NCBI RefSeq assembly: GCF_002860355.1
Contig: NZ_NMWU01000029.1
Coordinates: forward strand, 62,001-126,000
Source: Bifidobacterium margollesii
GTDB lineage: Bacteria > Actinomycetota > Actinomycetes > Actinomycetales > Bifidobacteriaceae
DNA: 64,000 nt
Direction: 5' to 3'
Part shown: positions 17,487-25,717 of the stretch, piece after piece
Layout of the letters: the number at the start of each line of letters is the position of its first letter
Numbering within the stretch: position 1 is the stretch's first letter
Program-made: the position numbers and the translations under genes
The notes under the pieces: model-generated
What the model was told of the DNA's origin: nothing
The model's input: the letters and a program-made list of their open reading frames with translations, nothing else
The model's database searches: none

Positions 17487-18212
17487 TCAGAACCGTTCGG
17501 CGAGCCAGTCGTCGAGCAGTTCGCCGGAGCGTTCGGCCATGTACCGGTAGCCGAATTCGCCGGGATGGAAATGATCGGCGGCGTAGAAGGAGGCATCGTC
17601 GGCGTTGACGTCTTCGTGGGCCATATCCACGTACCGGGCACCGAATTCACGGCAGATGGTCCCGCTCGCCTCCACCTGCTCGTCGACCTTGCCCTTCAGG
17701 CTCTGTCGCAGCGTGGCTCCCAAGGCCGGACTGTTGTACAGCTGTCCGCAGCTGAACACGATGATGTGCTCGCTCAGCGGACGGGCCTCCTCCAGCGTAG
17801 CGCGCAGATCGGCCTTCCACTCCTCGATGCCGCGCCGAGCCATGATGTCGTTCGACCCGGCGATCACGACCAGCAGATCGGGATGTCCCTCGACTTCAGG
17901 CAGCAGACGGTATCGCACCCGACGCATGGTGGCTCCCAGACGTCCGTGAGCCTCCCAGTCGATACGGCGGTTCAGCCGTTGCGCGAACACGGAGGCCAGA
18001 TCGGGCACGAAGCCCATGGATTGATCGTCCACACCGCAGGCGGCCACCATCGAGTCACCGACGGCCACCATACGCAACGGCGGCCGGGAATCAGCGCCGG
18101 TCCCGGCACGGACGGTGCCGAAGCGATCGCCGGAGGGTTCGGGGGCCAGATGCACATGATGCTTGGCCCATAACGCCTCGCCGATGGCCACGAATCTGGT
18201 CAATGCGTTCAT
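17487..18212 (-). CDS. SGNH/GDSL-family hydrolase
   Basis: 241 residues. Block I is VAVGDSMVAACG (nucleophilic Ser), the Gly oxyanion residue lies in AHGRLGATM, block III is VVIAGSNDIM with Asn, and the Asp/His pair of block V is in ADHFHPGEFGY. No signal peptide is evident, so it is probably an intracellular esterase or deacetylase. The substrate is unknown. ATG 18212 follows GGAGGGAGC. It converges on the glycosyltransferase gene. Confidence 0.88.
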   Translation of the reverse strand: MNALTRFVAIGEALWAKHHVHLAPEPSGDRFGTVRAGTGADSRPPLRMVAVGDSMVAACGVDDQSMGFVPDLASVFAQRLNRRIDWEAHGRLGATMRRVRYRLLPEVEGHPDLLVVIAGSNDIMARRGIEEWKADLRATLEEARPLSEHIIVFSCGQLYNSPALGATLRQSLKGKVDEQVEASGTICREFGARYVDMAHEDVNADDASFYAADHFHPGEFGYRYMAERSGELLDDWLAERF

Positions 18213-18335
18213 GATGGATGCTCCCTCCGCCGTTCCGTAACAACCCGGATCAGCTTACTCCCATCGCGGATCGTTGTTCCGTGTGATCGATTCCGTACGG
18301 ATGTTTTCGAAGAATGAAACTTTACGCAACAGCGC

Positions 18336-18364
18336 TTTACATCCATACCGGGAATGACTATTAC
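18336..18364 (+). promoter_or_regulatory. Promoter of the 67-residue protein gene
   Basis: TTTACA at 18336-18341, a 17-bp spacer, then TATTAC at 18359-18364. Transcription would start near 18371 and give a leader of about 118 nt. Confidence 0.5.
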
Positions 18365-18370
18365 GGAGAT

Positions 18371-18488
18371 TGGCAGGACGGCCCGGAAAGCCGGAGAGCC
18401 TCAGCCATGCGAATGGTGCATGGCGACGGTTAGCTCCCCGTCGCCCGCATGATAGGCGACGAAGCGTTGTGAAATGAGGAGTTTCATC
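18371..18488 (+). promoter_or_regulatory. Structured, attenuator-like 5' leader
   Basis: Three hairpins can be drawn. Hairpin A: GCCATGC 18404-18410 with GCATGGC 18418-18424. Hairpin B: GGCGACGG 18422-18429 with CCGTCGCC 18438-18445. Hairpin C: CGTCGCC 18439-18445 with GGCGACG 18455-18461. B shares bases with both A and C, so A plus C excludes B. The gene's ribosome-binding site GAGGAG lies in the loop of a small TGAAA/TTTCA hairpin. It does not fit the consensus of any riboswitch I know. Function is inferred from structure only. Confidence 0.45.
18407..18433 (+). CDS. Possible 8-residue leader peptide MRMVHGDG
   Basis: ATG at 18407 with GGAGAG 9 nt upstream, then eight codons and TAG. The reading frame overlaps hairpin A and ends inside the left arm and loop of hairpin B. 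A ribosome translating it would therefore decide which hairpin forms. It could be chance. Confidence 0.25.
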   Translation: MRMVHGDG

Positions 18489-18692
18489 ATGGCAAGTAGC
18501 GAATTGGTCGAGGAAGTCGCCAAGGCTCAGACGGTTCAGGATGTGCTGGCCGCGCTGAAGAACGCCGGCGAGGAACTGACGTTCGAGCAGGCCGACAAGC
18601 TGTTCGGCAAGGTTCTGCAGGCCAAGTCCGACACCGCCGAACTGGACGGAGACACCATTGCCGGCGCCATCGACGAGGCTCTGGCCAAGTAG
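18489..18692 (+). CDS. Small acidic helical protein of unknown function
   Basis: 67 residues, MASSELVEEVAKAQTVQDVL followed by an Ala/Glu/Lys-rich helical sequence ending DEALAK. GAGGAG lies 7 nt upstream of the ATG. Codon use is strongly biased to the preferred GC-ending set (all Lys AAG, Leu mostly CTG), as in highly expressed genes. There are no Cys, no membrane segment and no signal peptide. Its pattern of a helical acidic stretch plus a small-residue tail is loosely like Nif11-type RiPP leader sequences, but there is no core peptide and no modifying enzyme nearby. I cannot name it. Confidence 0.7.
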   Translation: MASSELVEEVAKAQTVQDVLAALKNAGEELTFEQADKLFGKVLQAKSDTAELDGDTIAGAIDEALAK

Positions 18693-18736
18693 TATCGGGA
18701 TCGAACGCGTAGGCGGAAGTGATCGCTTCCGCATTC

Positions 18737-18789
18737 ACACGGCGAAAAGGGGCACGGCACAATGAAGGCCGTGCCCCTTTTCGCCGTGT
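18737..18789. terminator. 22-bp perfect inverted-repeat bidirectional terminator
   Basis: Arms at 18737-18758 and 18768-18789 are perfect reverse complements with a 9-nt loop. The core reads AAAAGGGGCACGGC and GCCGTGCCCCTTTT, so a T tract is present in both directions. It separates the small-protein gene from the convergent GNAT gene. Confidence 0.9.
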
Positions 18790-18794
18790 ATGCA

Positions 18795-18920
18795 CCTTTT
18801 CACTGTGCGCAACCCTTTTCACTGTGCGTCGTTTGTTCGCCTGTCCGTGTGTATGCACGACCCATCCGACCATGCCTTGTGGATCTTGGCTATGCCTTGT
18901 GGATCCCGGCTATGCCTTGG
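18795..18920. repeat. Short direct repeats next to the GNAT gene
   Basis: CCTTTTCACTGTGCG occurs twice from 18795 on. A 20-bp unit beginning ATGCCTTGTGGATC occurs at 18872-18891 and 18892-18911, with a partial third copy at 18912-18920 that lies over the GNAT stop codon. This looks like a local duplication. Confidence 0.7.
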
Positions 18921-19572
18921 CCTGATATGCGATCTGCCGTGACGTCACGTCGTCATAGAGGTACATGGACAGCGATTCGGAACGCCCGCCGAGTGCGAAT
19001 TCCACGTCGCGCTCGCAACGGCGGGTCATTCCACGATGCTCGTAGAACCCGAAATCACAGCTGGTATCGGTGTAGAGGAAGAACTCCTCGATGCCTCGAC
19101 CTTGGAAATACTCCATAGCGGCCCCGAACAGCCGACGGCCGACGCCATGGCCCTTGAAGTCGGGCGACACGATGAACAGCACCACTTCACCCTCGTAGCG
19201 CCTGCCCGCCTGATCGGCATCACGACGCAGCATGGCATCGGTGCGCTCGTACCCGGCGAACATCCGCAGCCCGTCACGTCCCTCCCGGCTGAGGGCGAGC
19301 CTGAGGAGCAGTGCCGTCCTGCGTGCGAGCATCGGCCAATCCCGGCGTGGTTCACGCAGATCATTGGCCACGATGAACCCGGCGATGTCACCGTCGATGT
19401 CGGCCACCCGCATGAAGGTGCGGCGGGAAAGGCAGTTGAGCGCATCGATGGCGGCGAACCGTGCCGCCATGTCGGCGCCTACCCGATCCTCGTAGTTCCA
19501 GGTAAGACCGACGATGCGTTCGATCTGCGGCAGATCCTCGGCCCTCATGCTTCTGAGCACAGTTTGCGACAT
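18910..19572 (-). CDS. GNAT-family acetyltransferase
   Basis: 220 residues from ATG 19572, which has GGAGG about 11 nt upstream; an ATG at 19590 has none. The acetyl-CoA motif A is FIVSPDFKGHGVGRRLFGAA, followed by EFFLYTDTSCDFGFYEHRGM, the usual motif B region. A basic middle segment (RREPRRDW-like and RLALSREGRD) is less conserved. The acceptor is unknown. Confidence 0.85.
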   Translation of the reverse strand: MSQTVLRSMRAEDLPQIERIVGLTWNYEDRVGADMAARFAAIDALNCLSRRTFMRVADIDGDIAGFIVANDLREPRRDWPMLARRTALLLRLALSREGRDGLRMFAGYERTDAMLRRDADQAGRRYEGEVVLFIVSPDFKGHGVGRRLFGAAMEYFQGRGIEEFFLYTDTSCDFGFYEHRGMTRRCERDVEFALGGRSESLSMYLYDDVTSRQIAYQAKA

Positions 19573-19745
19573 ATTGACGGCAACCTCCATTCGTCATTCA
19601 CCCTAGACGATATCCAACGACGACGGCAAACCCGTTCGCCTGGGAAACCGTCGCAACCGTCGTTTCTCCGTGGATGGAGAGACAATGGTGGAGCACAGCC
19701 GGCCGGCGAGATTCGCCCAGCATACCGGCGGGAAGGCAGGGAACG

Positions 19746-21797
19746 ATGATGTCGATGCTGTTTGATGAGGATGCCGAACTGGACGACGAATTCGTGTCAG
19801 CGGCGTTCGCATCCGATGACGTTCGGGCCATGGAGAAGCCCCTGCTTGAAAGCGGCGTGCCGCTCATGCATATGGCGGCCTCCGCCGTGGCCATGTCGGC
19901 ACGAGTGATGATGGCCCGAGCGCATGTCTCCCCCGATGACGCGCAGATCGTACTGCTCGCAGGAGGCGGGGACAACGGCGGCGACGGGCTGTTCGCAGCT
20001 GCGGAACTGGCGGATCAGGGCATCCCGGTCACCGCAGTGGCCGTTGGAACGAGTCTGCACGCCCAGGGTCTCGCCGCCTTCGAGCGTGCGGGGGGCGAAG
20101 TGATCGTGCTGGATCCACGGGCCGCCATCACCGGGCATGAGGCGCCGGCCGACGTCGAGGAGGCGCAGGAAGCCTTCGACGAGGCTCTGGAGATCGCCGA
20201 GAATGCGAACCTGATCATCGATGCGATGACCGGCATCGGACTCGTCGGAGCCCTGCGCGGCATCCCCGCGCATGTAGCCGCCGAACTGGGACGGGAGAGC
20301 GGCCTTCCCGAATCCATGGCGCTGCCGAAGGGCGAGAGCCTCGGCGCCTTTCCGCTGGTGCTCGCGGTGGATACGCCCTCGGGCATCGGCGTGGACGACG
20401 GCACGCTGCCCGGCCCGTACATTCCCGCGGACGTAACGGTGACGTTCGGCGCGATGAAGCCGTGCGCCATGCTGCCGCCGAGCGCCTACGCATGCGGTCA
20501 GCTGGTGCTGGTGGACTTCGACTTCGACACGGCGCCCTTTACTCCCGCGGTGGAGGCCATGATCCCCCGAACCGCGGCCCAGATGATTCGAATGCCGCAC
20601 ATCGCCGATTCGAAGTATTCCCGCGGCGTGGTCGGACTCATCACCGGTTCGCAGTCGTATCCGGGAGCCGCGGTGCTCTCCGCCCATGCCGCGGCCGTAT
20701 CGAATGTGGGCATGATCCGCTACTGCGGTCCGACGCGCGCCGAGGATCTGGTGCTGCGCGAGGTTCCCGAGGCGGTGATGGGTCAGGGCCATGTGCAGGC
20801 GTGGGTCGTGGGTTCCGGAGTGCCGAGCGCCGAAGCCGACGAGAACGGCGACGACGTGCAGCGCGAGCGGATTCGCACCCTGCTCGCCCGGTATGACGCC
20901 ACGGTGGACGGCAGTGCGGATATGCCGCCGATCGTGGTGGATGCCGGCGCCCTTGATCTGCTGCCTGAAACGTGCACATCGCAGGTGCTGATCACACCGC
21001 ACGCCGGTGAATTGGCGAGGCTGATCGCCCATCGGGACGATGATGCCGCGGCCGCAGAGGTGACCGCGGCCGACGTGCTGGCGGAACCGTTGCATTGGGC
21101 CACCCGTGCGTGGGAGATCACCGGTGCCACCGTGCTGCTCAAAGGGGCGATCACCGTGATCGTGGGGTATGACGAAGAGGGCGAGTCGAGCGTGGTCGTT
21201 TCAGGCTCGGCCCCGGCCTGGCTGGCATCGGCCGGAGCCGGCGACGTGCTGGCCGGCACACTGGGCGCGGTTCTGGCCCAGGGAGCCGATACCCTCCGTC
21301 TCTTCCCCGATCAGGTCGGCCTCCATGCCGCCGTGGGCGCGTACATCCACGGTCTTGCCGCACAGCTGGCCTCCGGCTCGATGCAGTCCGGCTGGAACAG
21401 ACCGGTGGTCTATGATCCTGCGGACGTGCTCGGATTCTTCTCGGATATGCTGCCGATCACCCACAGTCCGGAACATGCCCACTATCTGCAGGGCTCCCTC
21501 GGCCAGCCGATCACGGCGACCGACGTCATCAGGGATCTGACAACCGCGTTCTCGCTGCTGATCCGCATGTACGACGATCATGACGAGGACGATGCCGGGG
21601 ACGAGGATCTCATCGATCCCGACGAAGGCCCCGACGATGTCATCGACGCGGAGCCGGACGATCTCGGCGACGACGATGACGCTGATGACGATCTCGGCGA
21701 CGATGACCCCGATGACGATGGCGGCGTGTATCTGGACGCCGACCGGGATTACACGGATGAGGAACTCGACGAACTGGCGAAGAAGCTACTCGGCTGA
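19746..21797 (+). CDS. nnr: Bifunctional NAD(P)HX epimerase/ADP-dependent dehydratase
   Basis: 683 residues. The N-terminal YjeF domain (epimerase, LLAGGGDNGGDGLF at ~72-83) interconverts R- and S-NAD(P)HX. The C-terminal YjeF_C dehydratase (YSRGVVGLITGSQSYPGA; ITPHAGELARL; AGAGDVLAGTLGAVLAQG) restores NAD(P)H using ADP. After ~residue 607 there is an extra tail of about 75 residues, very rich in Asp, with a DDLGDDD-type repeat. ATG 19746 is preferred because AGGGAACG precedes it; earlier codons give an atypical lead. The 3' end overlaps the convergent CMD gene by 12 bp. Confidence 0.92.
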   Translation: MMSMLFDEDAELDDEFVSAAFASDDVRAMEKPLLESGVPLMHMAASAVAMSARVMMARAHVSPDDAQIVLLAGGGDNGGDGLFAAAELADQGIPVTAVAVGTSLHAQGLAAFERAGGEVIVLDPRAAITGHEAPADVEEAQEAFDEALEIAENANLIIDAMTGIGLVGALRGIPAHVAAELGRESGLPESMALPKGESLGAFPLVLAVDTPSGIGVDDGTLPGPYIPADVTVTFGAMKPCAMLPPSAYACGQLVLVDFDFDTAPFTPAVEAMIPRTAAQMIRMPHIADSKYSRGVVGLITGSQSYPGAAVLSAHAAAVSNVGMIRYCGPTRAEDLVLREVPEAVMGQGHVQAWVVGSGVPSAEADENGDDVQRERIRTLLARYDATVDGSADMPPIVVDAGALDLLPETCTSQVLITPHAGELARLIAHRDDDAAAAEVTAADVLAEPLHWATRAWEITGATVLLKGAITVIVGYDEEGESSVVVSGSAPAWLASAGAGDVLAGTLGAVLAQGADTLRLFPDQVGLHAAVGAYIHGLAAQLASGSMQSGWNRPVVYDPADVLGFFSDMLPITHSPEHAHYLQGSLGQPITATDVIRDLTTAFSLLIRMYDDHDEDDAGDEDLIDPDEGPDDVIDAEPDDLGDDDDADDDLGDDDPDDDGGVYLDADRDYTDEELDELAKKLLG

Positions 21798-22637
21798 TCG
21801 CCCGTTCGCAGGCCGTCCTCCGTCCGGATCCTCCGCATCCGAGGAGAAGCCATCCATGCCGTCCATCGCCTCACGCTCGGCGTCAACCGCGTCGGAGGCG
21901 ATGTTCAGGCATCGCAGGGCGTTGATCGCCCGCGGATAGCCGATGTACGGCAGGCACTGGGAGATCACGGCGACCAGGAACCGTCTCTCGCCTCCGGACC
22001 GTATGATCGCCGCGGCATGGCTGACGAGCTGGGGCTCGCAGCTTCCCTGCGCGGCGAGCAGGCATACCGTGATCATCTTCCGATCATCGATATCCAGCGC
22101 GCCACGCGTGTAGTAGTCGCCATAGCAGTTGGCGGTCACCCACGCGTGGATATGCCGTGTGGACTCATCGGAACCGGAGCGTCCCAACCCGCCGAGCACC
22201 TCCGTCTGCACGCGCCGGCCCTCCGCCATGCGAGTGGATTCGTCGACCGTCCCCTGAGGCGCGACCGGCAGCGGTATGTCCTTGTCCTGAAAGACGTCGT
22301 TCGTCGCCGTAAGAAACGGCATGACCCTCCCGATGCCGAGATACGGCACCGCCTGATACACGATCTCCTTGATCTGAGCCGCGCCCACCCCGCCCTGCAA
22401 CGCCACCGGCAGCATGATGCGATACTCGTCAAGCCCCTGACAACCGATCAGCGACGCGAGAATGACCATCGAACGTCTGGCATCGGTGAGATCGGGATGG
22501 TTCGCATTCGGCTCGTTGAGCACCTCGTCATAGGCGAACCTGCTGAACAGCGTCACGAACTCCGGATCGGAATCGCCGAGGGGGATGTCGTCCCTCCAGA
22601 ATCTTCTCGCCGATTTCTTCAATGCGTCGAATGCCAT
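21786..22637 (-). CDS. Carboxymuconolactone decarboxylase (CMD)-domain protein
   Basis: 283 residues with two CMD-like repeats. The first spans about 50-110 (RRSMVILASLIGCQGLDEYR, then YLGIGRVMPFL). The second spans about 185-245 (KMITVCLLAAQGSCEPQL, then CLPYIGYPRAINAL). The AhpD-type CxxC redox motif is absent, so peroxidase reductase activity is doubtful. ATG 22637 follows AAGGAG. The C-terminal ~25 residues are Asp/Gly-rich. Actual function unknown. Confidence 0.85.
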   Translation of the reverse strand: MAFDALKKSARRFWRDDIPLGDSDPEFVTLFSRFAYDEVLNEPNANHPDLTDARRSMVILASLIGCQGLDEYRIMLPVALQGGVGAAQIKEIVYQAVPYLGIGRVMPFLTATNDVFQDKDIPLPVAPQGTVDESTRMAEGRRVQTEVLGGLGRSGSDESTRHIHAWVTANCYGDYYTRGALDIDDRKMITVCLLAAQGSCEPQLVSHAAAIIRSGGERRFLVAVISQCLPYIGYPRAINALRCLNIASDAVDAEREAMDGMDGFSSDAEDPDGGRPANGRSAE

Positions 22638-22753
22638 TGCATGCTCCTTACGTTTCGTCCCTTGATGCCCAACATACCCGAATACACGCCGCAAAGGGGG
22701 CGGAATGCCGTCCGATCTCTCCGTACGCAATGTTTCCGCCTATGATGGTTCGC

Positions 22754-23017
22754 ATGAATCTTCCCGAGCGCATTCCCGTGGGCGCACGCATCGTCGTACG
22801 CTGCACGATCGGCATCGATGAACGTGACGGCCGCGAGAAATACCGGGATATCGTCGGCCACGTACTCGAATGGGACGGACGGACGCTGACGATGCTGCGA
22901 GACGAATCCGCGAACGGCTCCCGTCCCGCCGAAGTGACGACCATCCGATCGCAGACCATCGTACGGCTCAAACCGATACCGGAACGTCCGAAATTCACCG
23001 GACGTCCCATGCAATGA
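22754..23017 (+). CDS. Small conserved protein (DUF6725-like)
   Basis: About 87 residues, MNLPERIPVGARIVVRCTIG, then a beta-rich sequence with HVLEWDGRTLTMLRD. It resembles the short SH3-like domain that actinobacteria carry alone or in front of GNAT enzymes. Starts at 22742 and 22745 are also in frame. It is divergent from the CMD gene and 67 bp upstream of the HAD gene. No function can be assigned. Confidence 0.6.
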   Translation: MNLPERIPVGARIVVRCTIGIDERDGREKYRDIVGHVLEWDGRTLTMLRDESANGSRPAEVTTIRSQTIVRLKPIPERPKFTGRPMQ

Positions 23018-23084
23018 CATCGTCCCCTACAATGACATCGGGGCGTCCGCCTTCGGCGCCTTGCAGACCAAGGAAAGAGGGACC

Positions 23085-23780
23085 ATGACCGATCCGACCG
23101 ACATCAAACCGACCGATACCTCCACCATCACCGACCCCACCATCACCGACGTGATCTTCGACTTCTGCGGCGTGCTGTTCGACTGGCAGTGCCGCGACGC
23201 GATCGAAGGACGGTTCCCGCAGGACGTGGTGGACCGCATCTGCTCGGACGACGACGAATGCGGGTTCTACCGCTACGAAGACCGGCTCGACGCCGGCGAG
23301 GATCTCGACGACGTGCTGGCCGACTACCGAGAGGAGTTCGGCGACGAGCTGGCCGGAATCTTCCGCTACTATCAGGAGCATTACGAGGACGCCCTGCCTC
23401 GCCTCATCCCCGGGATGGAACAGCTGCTCCACGATCTGCATGACGCCGGTCTCGGCGTTTGGGGACTGACCAATTGGGGATGGCAGACGTTCCCGACGGC
23501 GTTCGCCAAATTCCCGCGGATCAAGGCGCTGCTCGACGGCACGATCGTCTCCGGCATCGAGAAAATGCACAAACCCAACGCCGACATCTACGAACTGGCG
23601 ATGAGCCGCTTCCATCTGACGCCCGAACGGTCGGTGTTCTTCGACGACACCGCAAAGAACATCACCGGCGCACAACGGGTTGGCCTGCACGCCTTCCAGT
23701 TCACCGACGCCGATCAGGCCCGAAAGGATCTCGCATCGCTGGGAGTCACCTTGCAGCATCGTGATGCCGCTGCACGCTGA
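23085..23780 (+). CDS. HAD-superfamily hydrolase (subfamily IA-like)
   Basis: 231 residues. Motif I is VIFDFCGVLFD, motif II is WGLTNWG, the motif III lysine is in IEKMHKPNADIY and motif IV is SVFFDDTAKNI. The fourth-position Asp of DxDxT is Cys here, a change also seen in YihX-like members, so phosphatase activity is likely but not certain. GAGGGACC precedes ATG 23085. The first ~20 residues are a Thr/Asp-rich repeat. Confidence 0.85.
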   Translation: MTDPTDIKPTDTSTITDPTITDVIFDFCGVLFDWQCRDAIEGRFPQDVVDRICSDDDECGFYRYEDRLDAGEDLDDVLADYREEFGDELAGIFRYYQEHYEDALPRLIPGMEQLLHDLHDAGLGVWGLTNWGWQTFPTAFAKFPRIKALLDGTIVSGIEKMHKPNADIYELAMSRFHLTPERSVFFDDTAKNITGAQRVGLHAFQFTDADQARKDLASLGVTLQHRDAAAR

Positions 23781-23806
23781 TCCGCGACATGGTGGTGAAG
23801 GAATCC

Positions 23807-23852
23807 GTTAATCCAACACCACGTTGACTTAACTGAGCCACGGTTCTAGGAT
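23807..23852 (+). promoter_or_regulatory. TetR-gene promoter with overlapping operator
   Basis: TTGACT at 23824-23829, 17-bp spacer, TAGGAT at 23847-23852. An inverted repeat, GTTAATCCAAC at 23807-23817 and GTTGACTTAAC at 23823-23833 (9 of 11 positions symmetric), covers the -35 box. This is where an autorepressor would bind. Confidence 0.5.
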
Positions 23853-23920
23853 GCATATCAACGTTCGGAGATGATCCGACACCACGCCCCACAGACACAG
23901 CCCACCGGAAGGCGGAGATC

Positions 23921-24559
23921 ATGGTCCAGCGCAGAAACACCCGAACCGAAGCGGCGATCAGAACGGCGTTCATCACCCTGCTCAAGCAGAAGGGGATGAA
24001 CGCGATGACCGTCAGCGACATCGCCCGGCTCGCGAACATCAACCGCGGCACCTTCTACACCCATTACATGGACAAGTTCGATCTATGTCAGCAGCTGATC
24101 GACAACGCCCACGAGGATCTGACCGACATCATCCGCACATCCACCGCCCGATACGGCTCGTCGCCCACGAACAGCGCAATCGAACTGATCCAATACGAAA
24201 CGATCCTCAAATGCCTGATCTACATCAAGCAGGACTTCGACTTCTTCGACGCGATATCCCGCAGCGGCAACGACATGGCACTGTACAGCAGATGCAAGGA
24301 TCTCATCGCGGAGATGCTGACCGTGGAATTCGAACGCAGAGCGGCCGGCCATTCGAAGTCAGCGACGGTGATTTCGGTCTACGGCAGGGAGATGGTCGCT
24401 TCCGCCACCACATCCGTACTGTGGTTGTGGATGCGTCGCGGGTGCGTTGAACCGCCGGAGACCATCGCACGATTCATCGACACGGCAAGACACCTGCCTC
24501 CGGTGGACATGATGGACGCCCGTCTGCTACCGGAACGGACGCCTTCGGCGAACGGCTGA
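23921..24559 (+). CDS. TetR/AcrR-family transcriptional regulator
   Basis: 212 residues. The N-terminal helix-turn-helix is AFITLLKQKGMNAMTVSDIA followed by NINRGTFYTHYMDK, the classic TetR recognition helix. The C-terminal ligand/dimer domain is helical and has the TetR_C pattern around FFDAISRSGNDM. GGCGGAG lies before ATG 23921. An inverted repeat at 23807-23833 overlaps its own promoter. No efflux or enzyme target is adjacent in the same direction. Confidence 0.9.
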   Translation: MVQRRNTRTEAAIRTAFITLLKQKGMNAMTVSDIARLANINRGTFYTHYMDKFDLCQQLIDNAHEDLTDIIRTSTARYGSSPTNSAIELIQYETILKCLIYIKQDFDFFDAISRSGNDMALYSRCKDLIAEMLTVEFERRAAGHSKSATVISVYGREMVASATTSVLWLWMRRGCVEPPETIARFIDTARHLPPVDMMDARLLPERTPSANG

Positions 24560-24595
24560 ACGATCAACCGCCCGTACAGCCTATCTCAGCGCGAT

Positions 24596-25717
24596 CTATC
24601 TCAGCGCGGTCCGCACCTGCACTCGGAACGTGCACGGGGAATCGATCCGGACGATATGCTCGCCGCGTTTAGCGGATTCCAGCAGATCCGACCTCCAATC
24701 ATGCTCGCTCACCGTGATGAAGCGTTCCTCACGACTCGCACACTCCGCTCCCGTGCCGGTCTTCATGCCATCGACGGCCTTGAACTCACGGTACGGCCGG
24801 GCCTTGGCGAAAAAGTCACGGGATTGCGCCAACGCCCGTCGAACGATCTGCGGATCGGCGGAGGACTCCCGTTCCAGAACATCGGCCATGACGGCGAGTC
24901 TTGCACTCATATGACGCAGCAGTTCGGCCACATTGGCCGAATCCTCCTCCACCATCGCCCGGGTTCGATCAGGATCGGTGAGCGCCACACGGGTCATGTC
25001 ACGCCATGATCCGGCCGCAAGCGCCTGCGCGATATTACGCTCGTCGGTATCCGTCAGCTCATTGGCCAGCGCCGTGGCCACCACATGAGGCATATGGGAG
25101 ATCAGTGCGGCGGCACGATCATGGGTGTCGTCATCCAGCACGATCATGCGGTTGCCCACACCAGCGGAGATCATGTCCATCACCGTGAGCATACGGCCAT
25201 AATCGGTGGTCTCGTCATAGGTCACGGCCCACAGGGCATCGTCATACAGCGCCGGGTCGGACGCCGCGTATCCGGAAAGCTCGTTGCCGGCCATCGGATG
25301 CGCCCCCACGTATCGATCATCAAGCCCCACGGCCTTCACCTCATCACGCACCTGACCCTTCACGCTGCCCACGTCAGTGAGCGTGGTCGAAGGGTCAAGC
25401 ACCGGCGCAAGACGGTTCAGCACGTCCGGCATCGCACGCAGCGGAGTGCACAGCACCAACACGTCGGGAATCGCGGCGGCGAGATCCTCCACCCGCGGCA
25501 CGCACTCGATCCCCGCAGCACGAGCTCGTTCATACGGCGCGTCACGATGGTTCCATGCGATGACGGTACGTCCCCTCCCCACCAGACGGCGAGCAAGGGA
25601 ACCGCCGATCAGCCCCAGTCCGGCGATGGCGATGGTTCCGGCCTGCGGCGGACGCGATACCGTCAAAGGATCGGCACCCGCCTCCAACGAGGCTCGCGAC
25701 GAACTCGTCAATCCCAT
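24596..25717 (-). CDS. tyrA: Prephenate dehydrogenase
   Basis: 373 residues. Rossmann motif AIAGLGLIGGSLARRL at ~30-45 binds NAD(P). TLTDVGSVKGQV and GAHPMAGNELSGY are the conserved substrate and nucleotide blocks, and HDRAAALISHMPHVVATALA is the TyrA dimerisation core. It oxidatively decarboxylates prephenate to 4-hydroxyphenylpyruvate for tyrosine. A C-terminal stretch of about 70 residues lacks a clear ACT match. AAGGAGCTGCT precedes ATG 25717, and the start overlaps pheA by 10 bp. Confidence 0.93.
   Translation of the reverse strand: MGLTSSSRASLEAGADPLTVSRPPQAGTIAIAGLGLIGGSLARRLVGRGRTVIAWNHRDAPYERARAAGIECVPRVEDLAAAIPDVLVLCTPLRAMPDVLNRLAPVLDPSTTLTDVGSVKGQVRDEVKAVGLDDRYVGAHPMAGNELSGYAASDPALYDDALWAVTYDETTDYGRMLTVMDMISAGVGNRMIVLDDDTHDRAAALISHMPHVVATALANELTDTDERNIAQALAAGSWRDMTRVALTDPDRTRAMVEEDSANVAELLRHMSARLAVMADVLERESSADPQIVRRALAQSRDFFAKARPYREFKAVDGMKTGTGAECASREERFITVSEHDWRSDLLESAKRGEHIVRIDSPCTFRVQVRTALR

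Noticed and set aside
18371-18488. Known riboswitch (c-di-GMP-I, c-di-AMP, cobalamin, TPP, M-box) or SRP RNA
   Set aside because: I compared conserved cores as remembered and none fits; only hairpin structure supports regulation.
18255-18734. Minus-strand frame covering the small protein and its leader
   Set aside because: It crosses the promoter, leader and gene on the opposite strand, has no ribosome-binding site, and its coding bias is poorer than that of the plus-strand gene.
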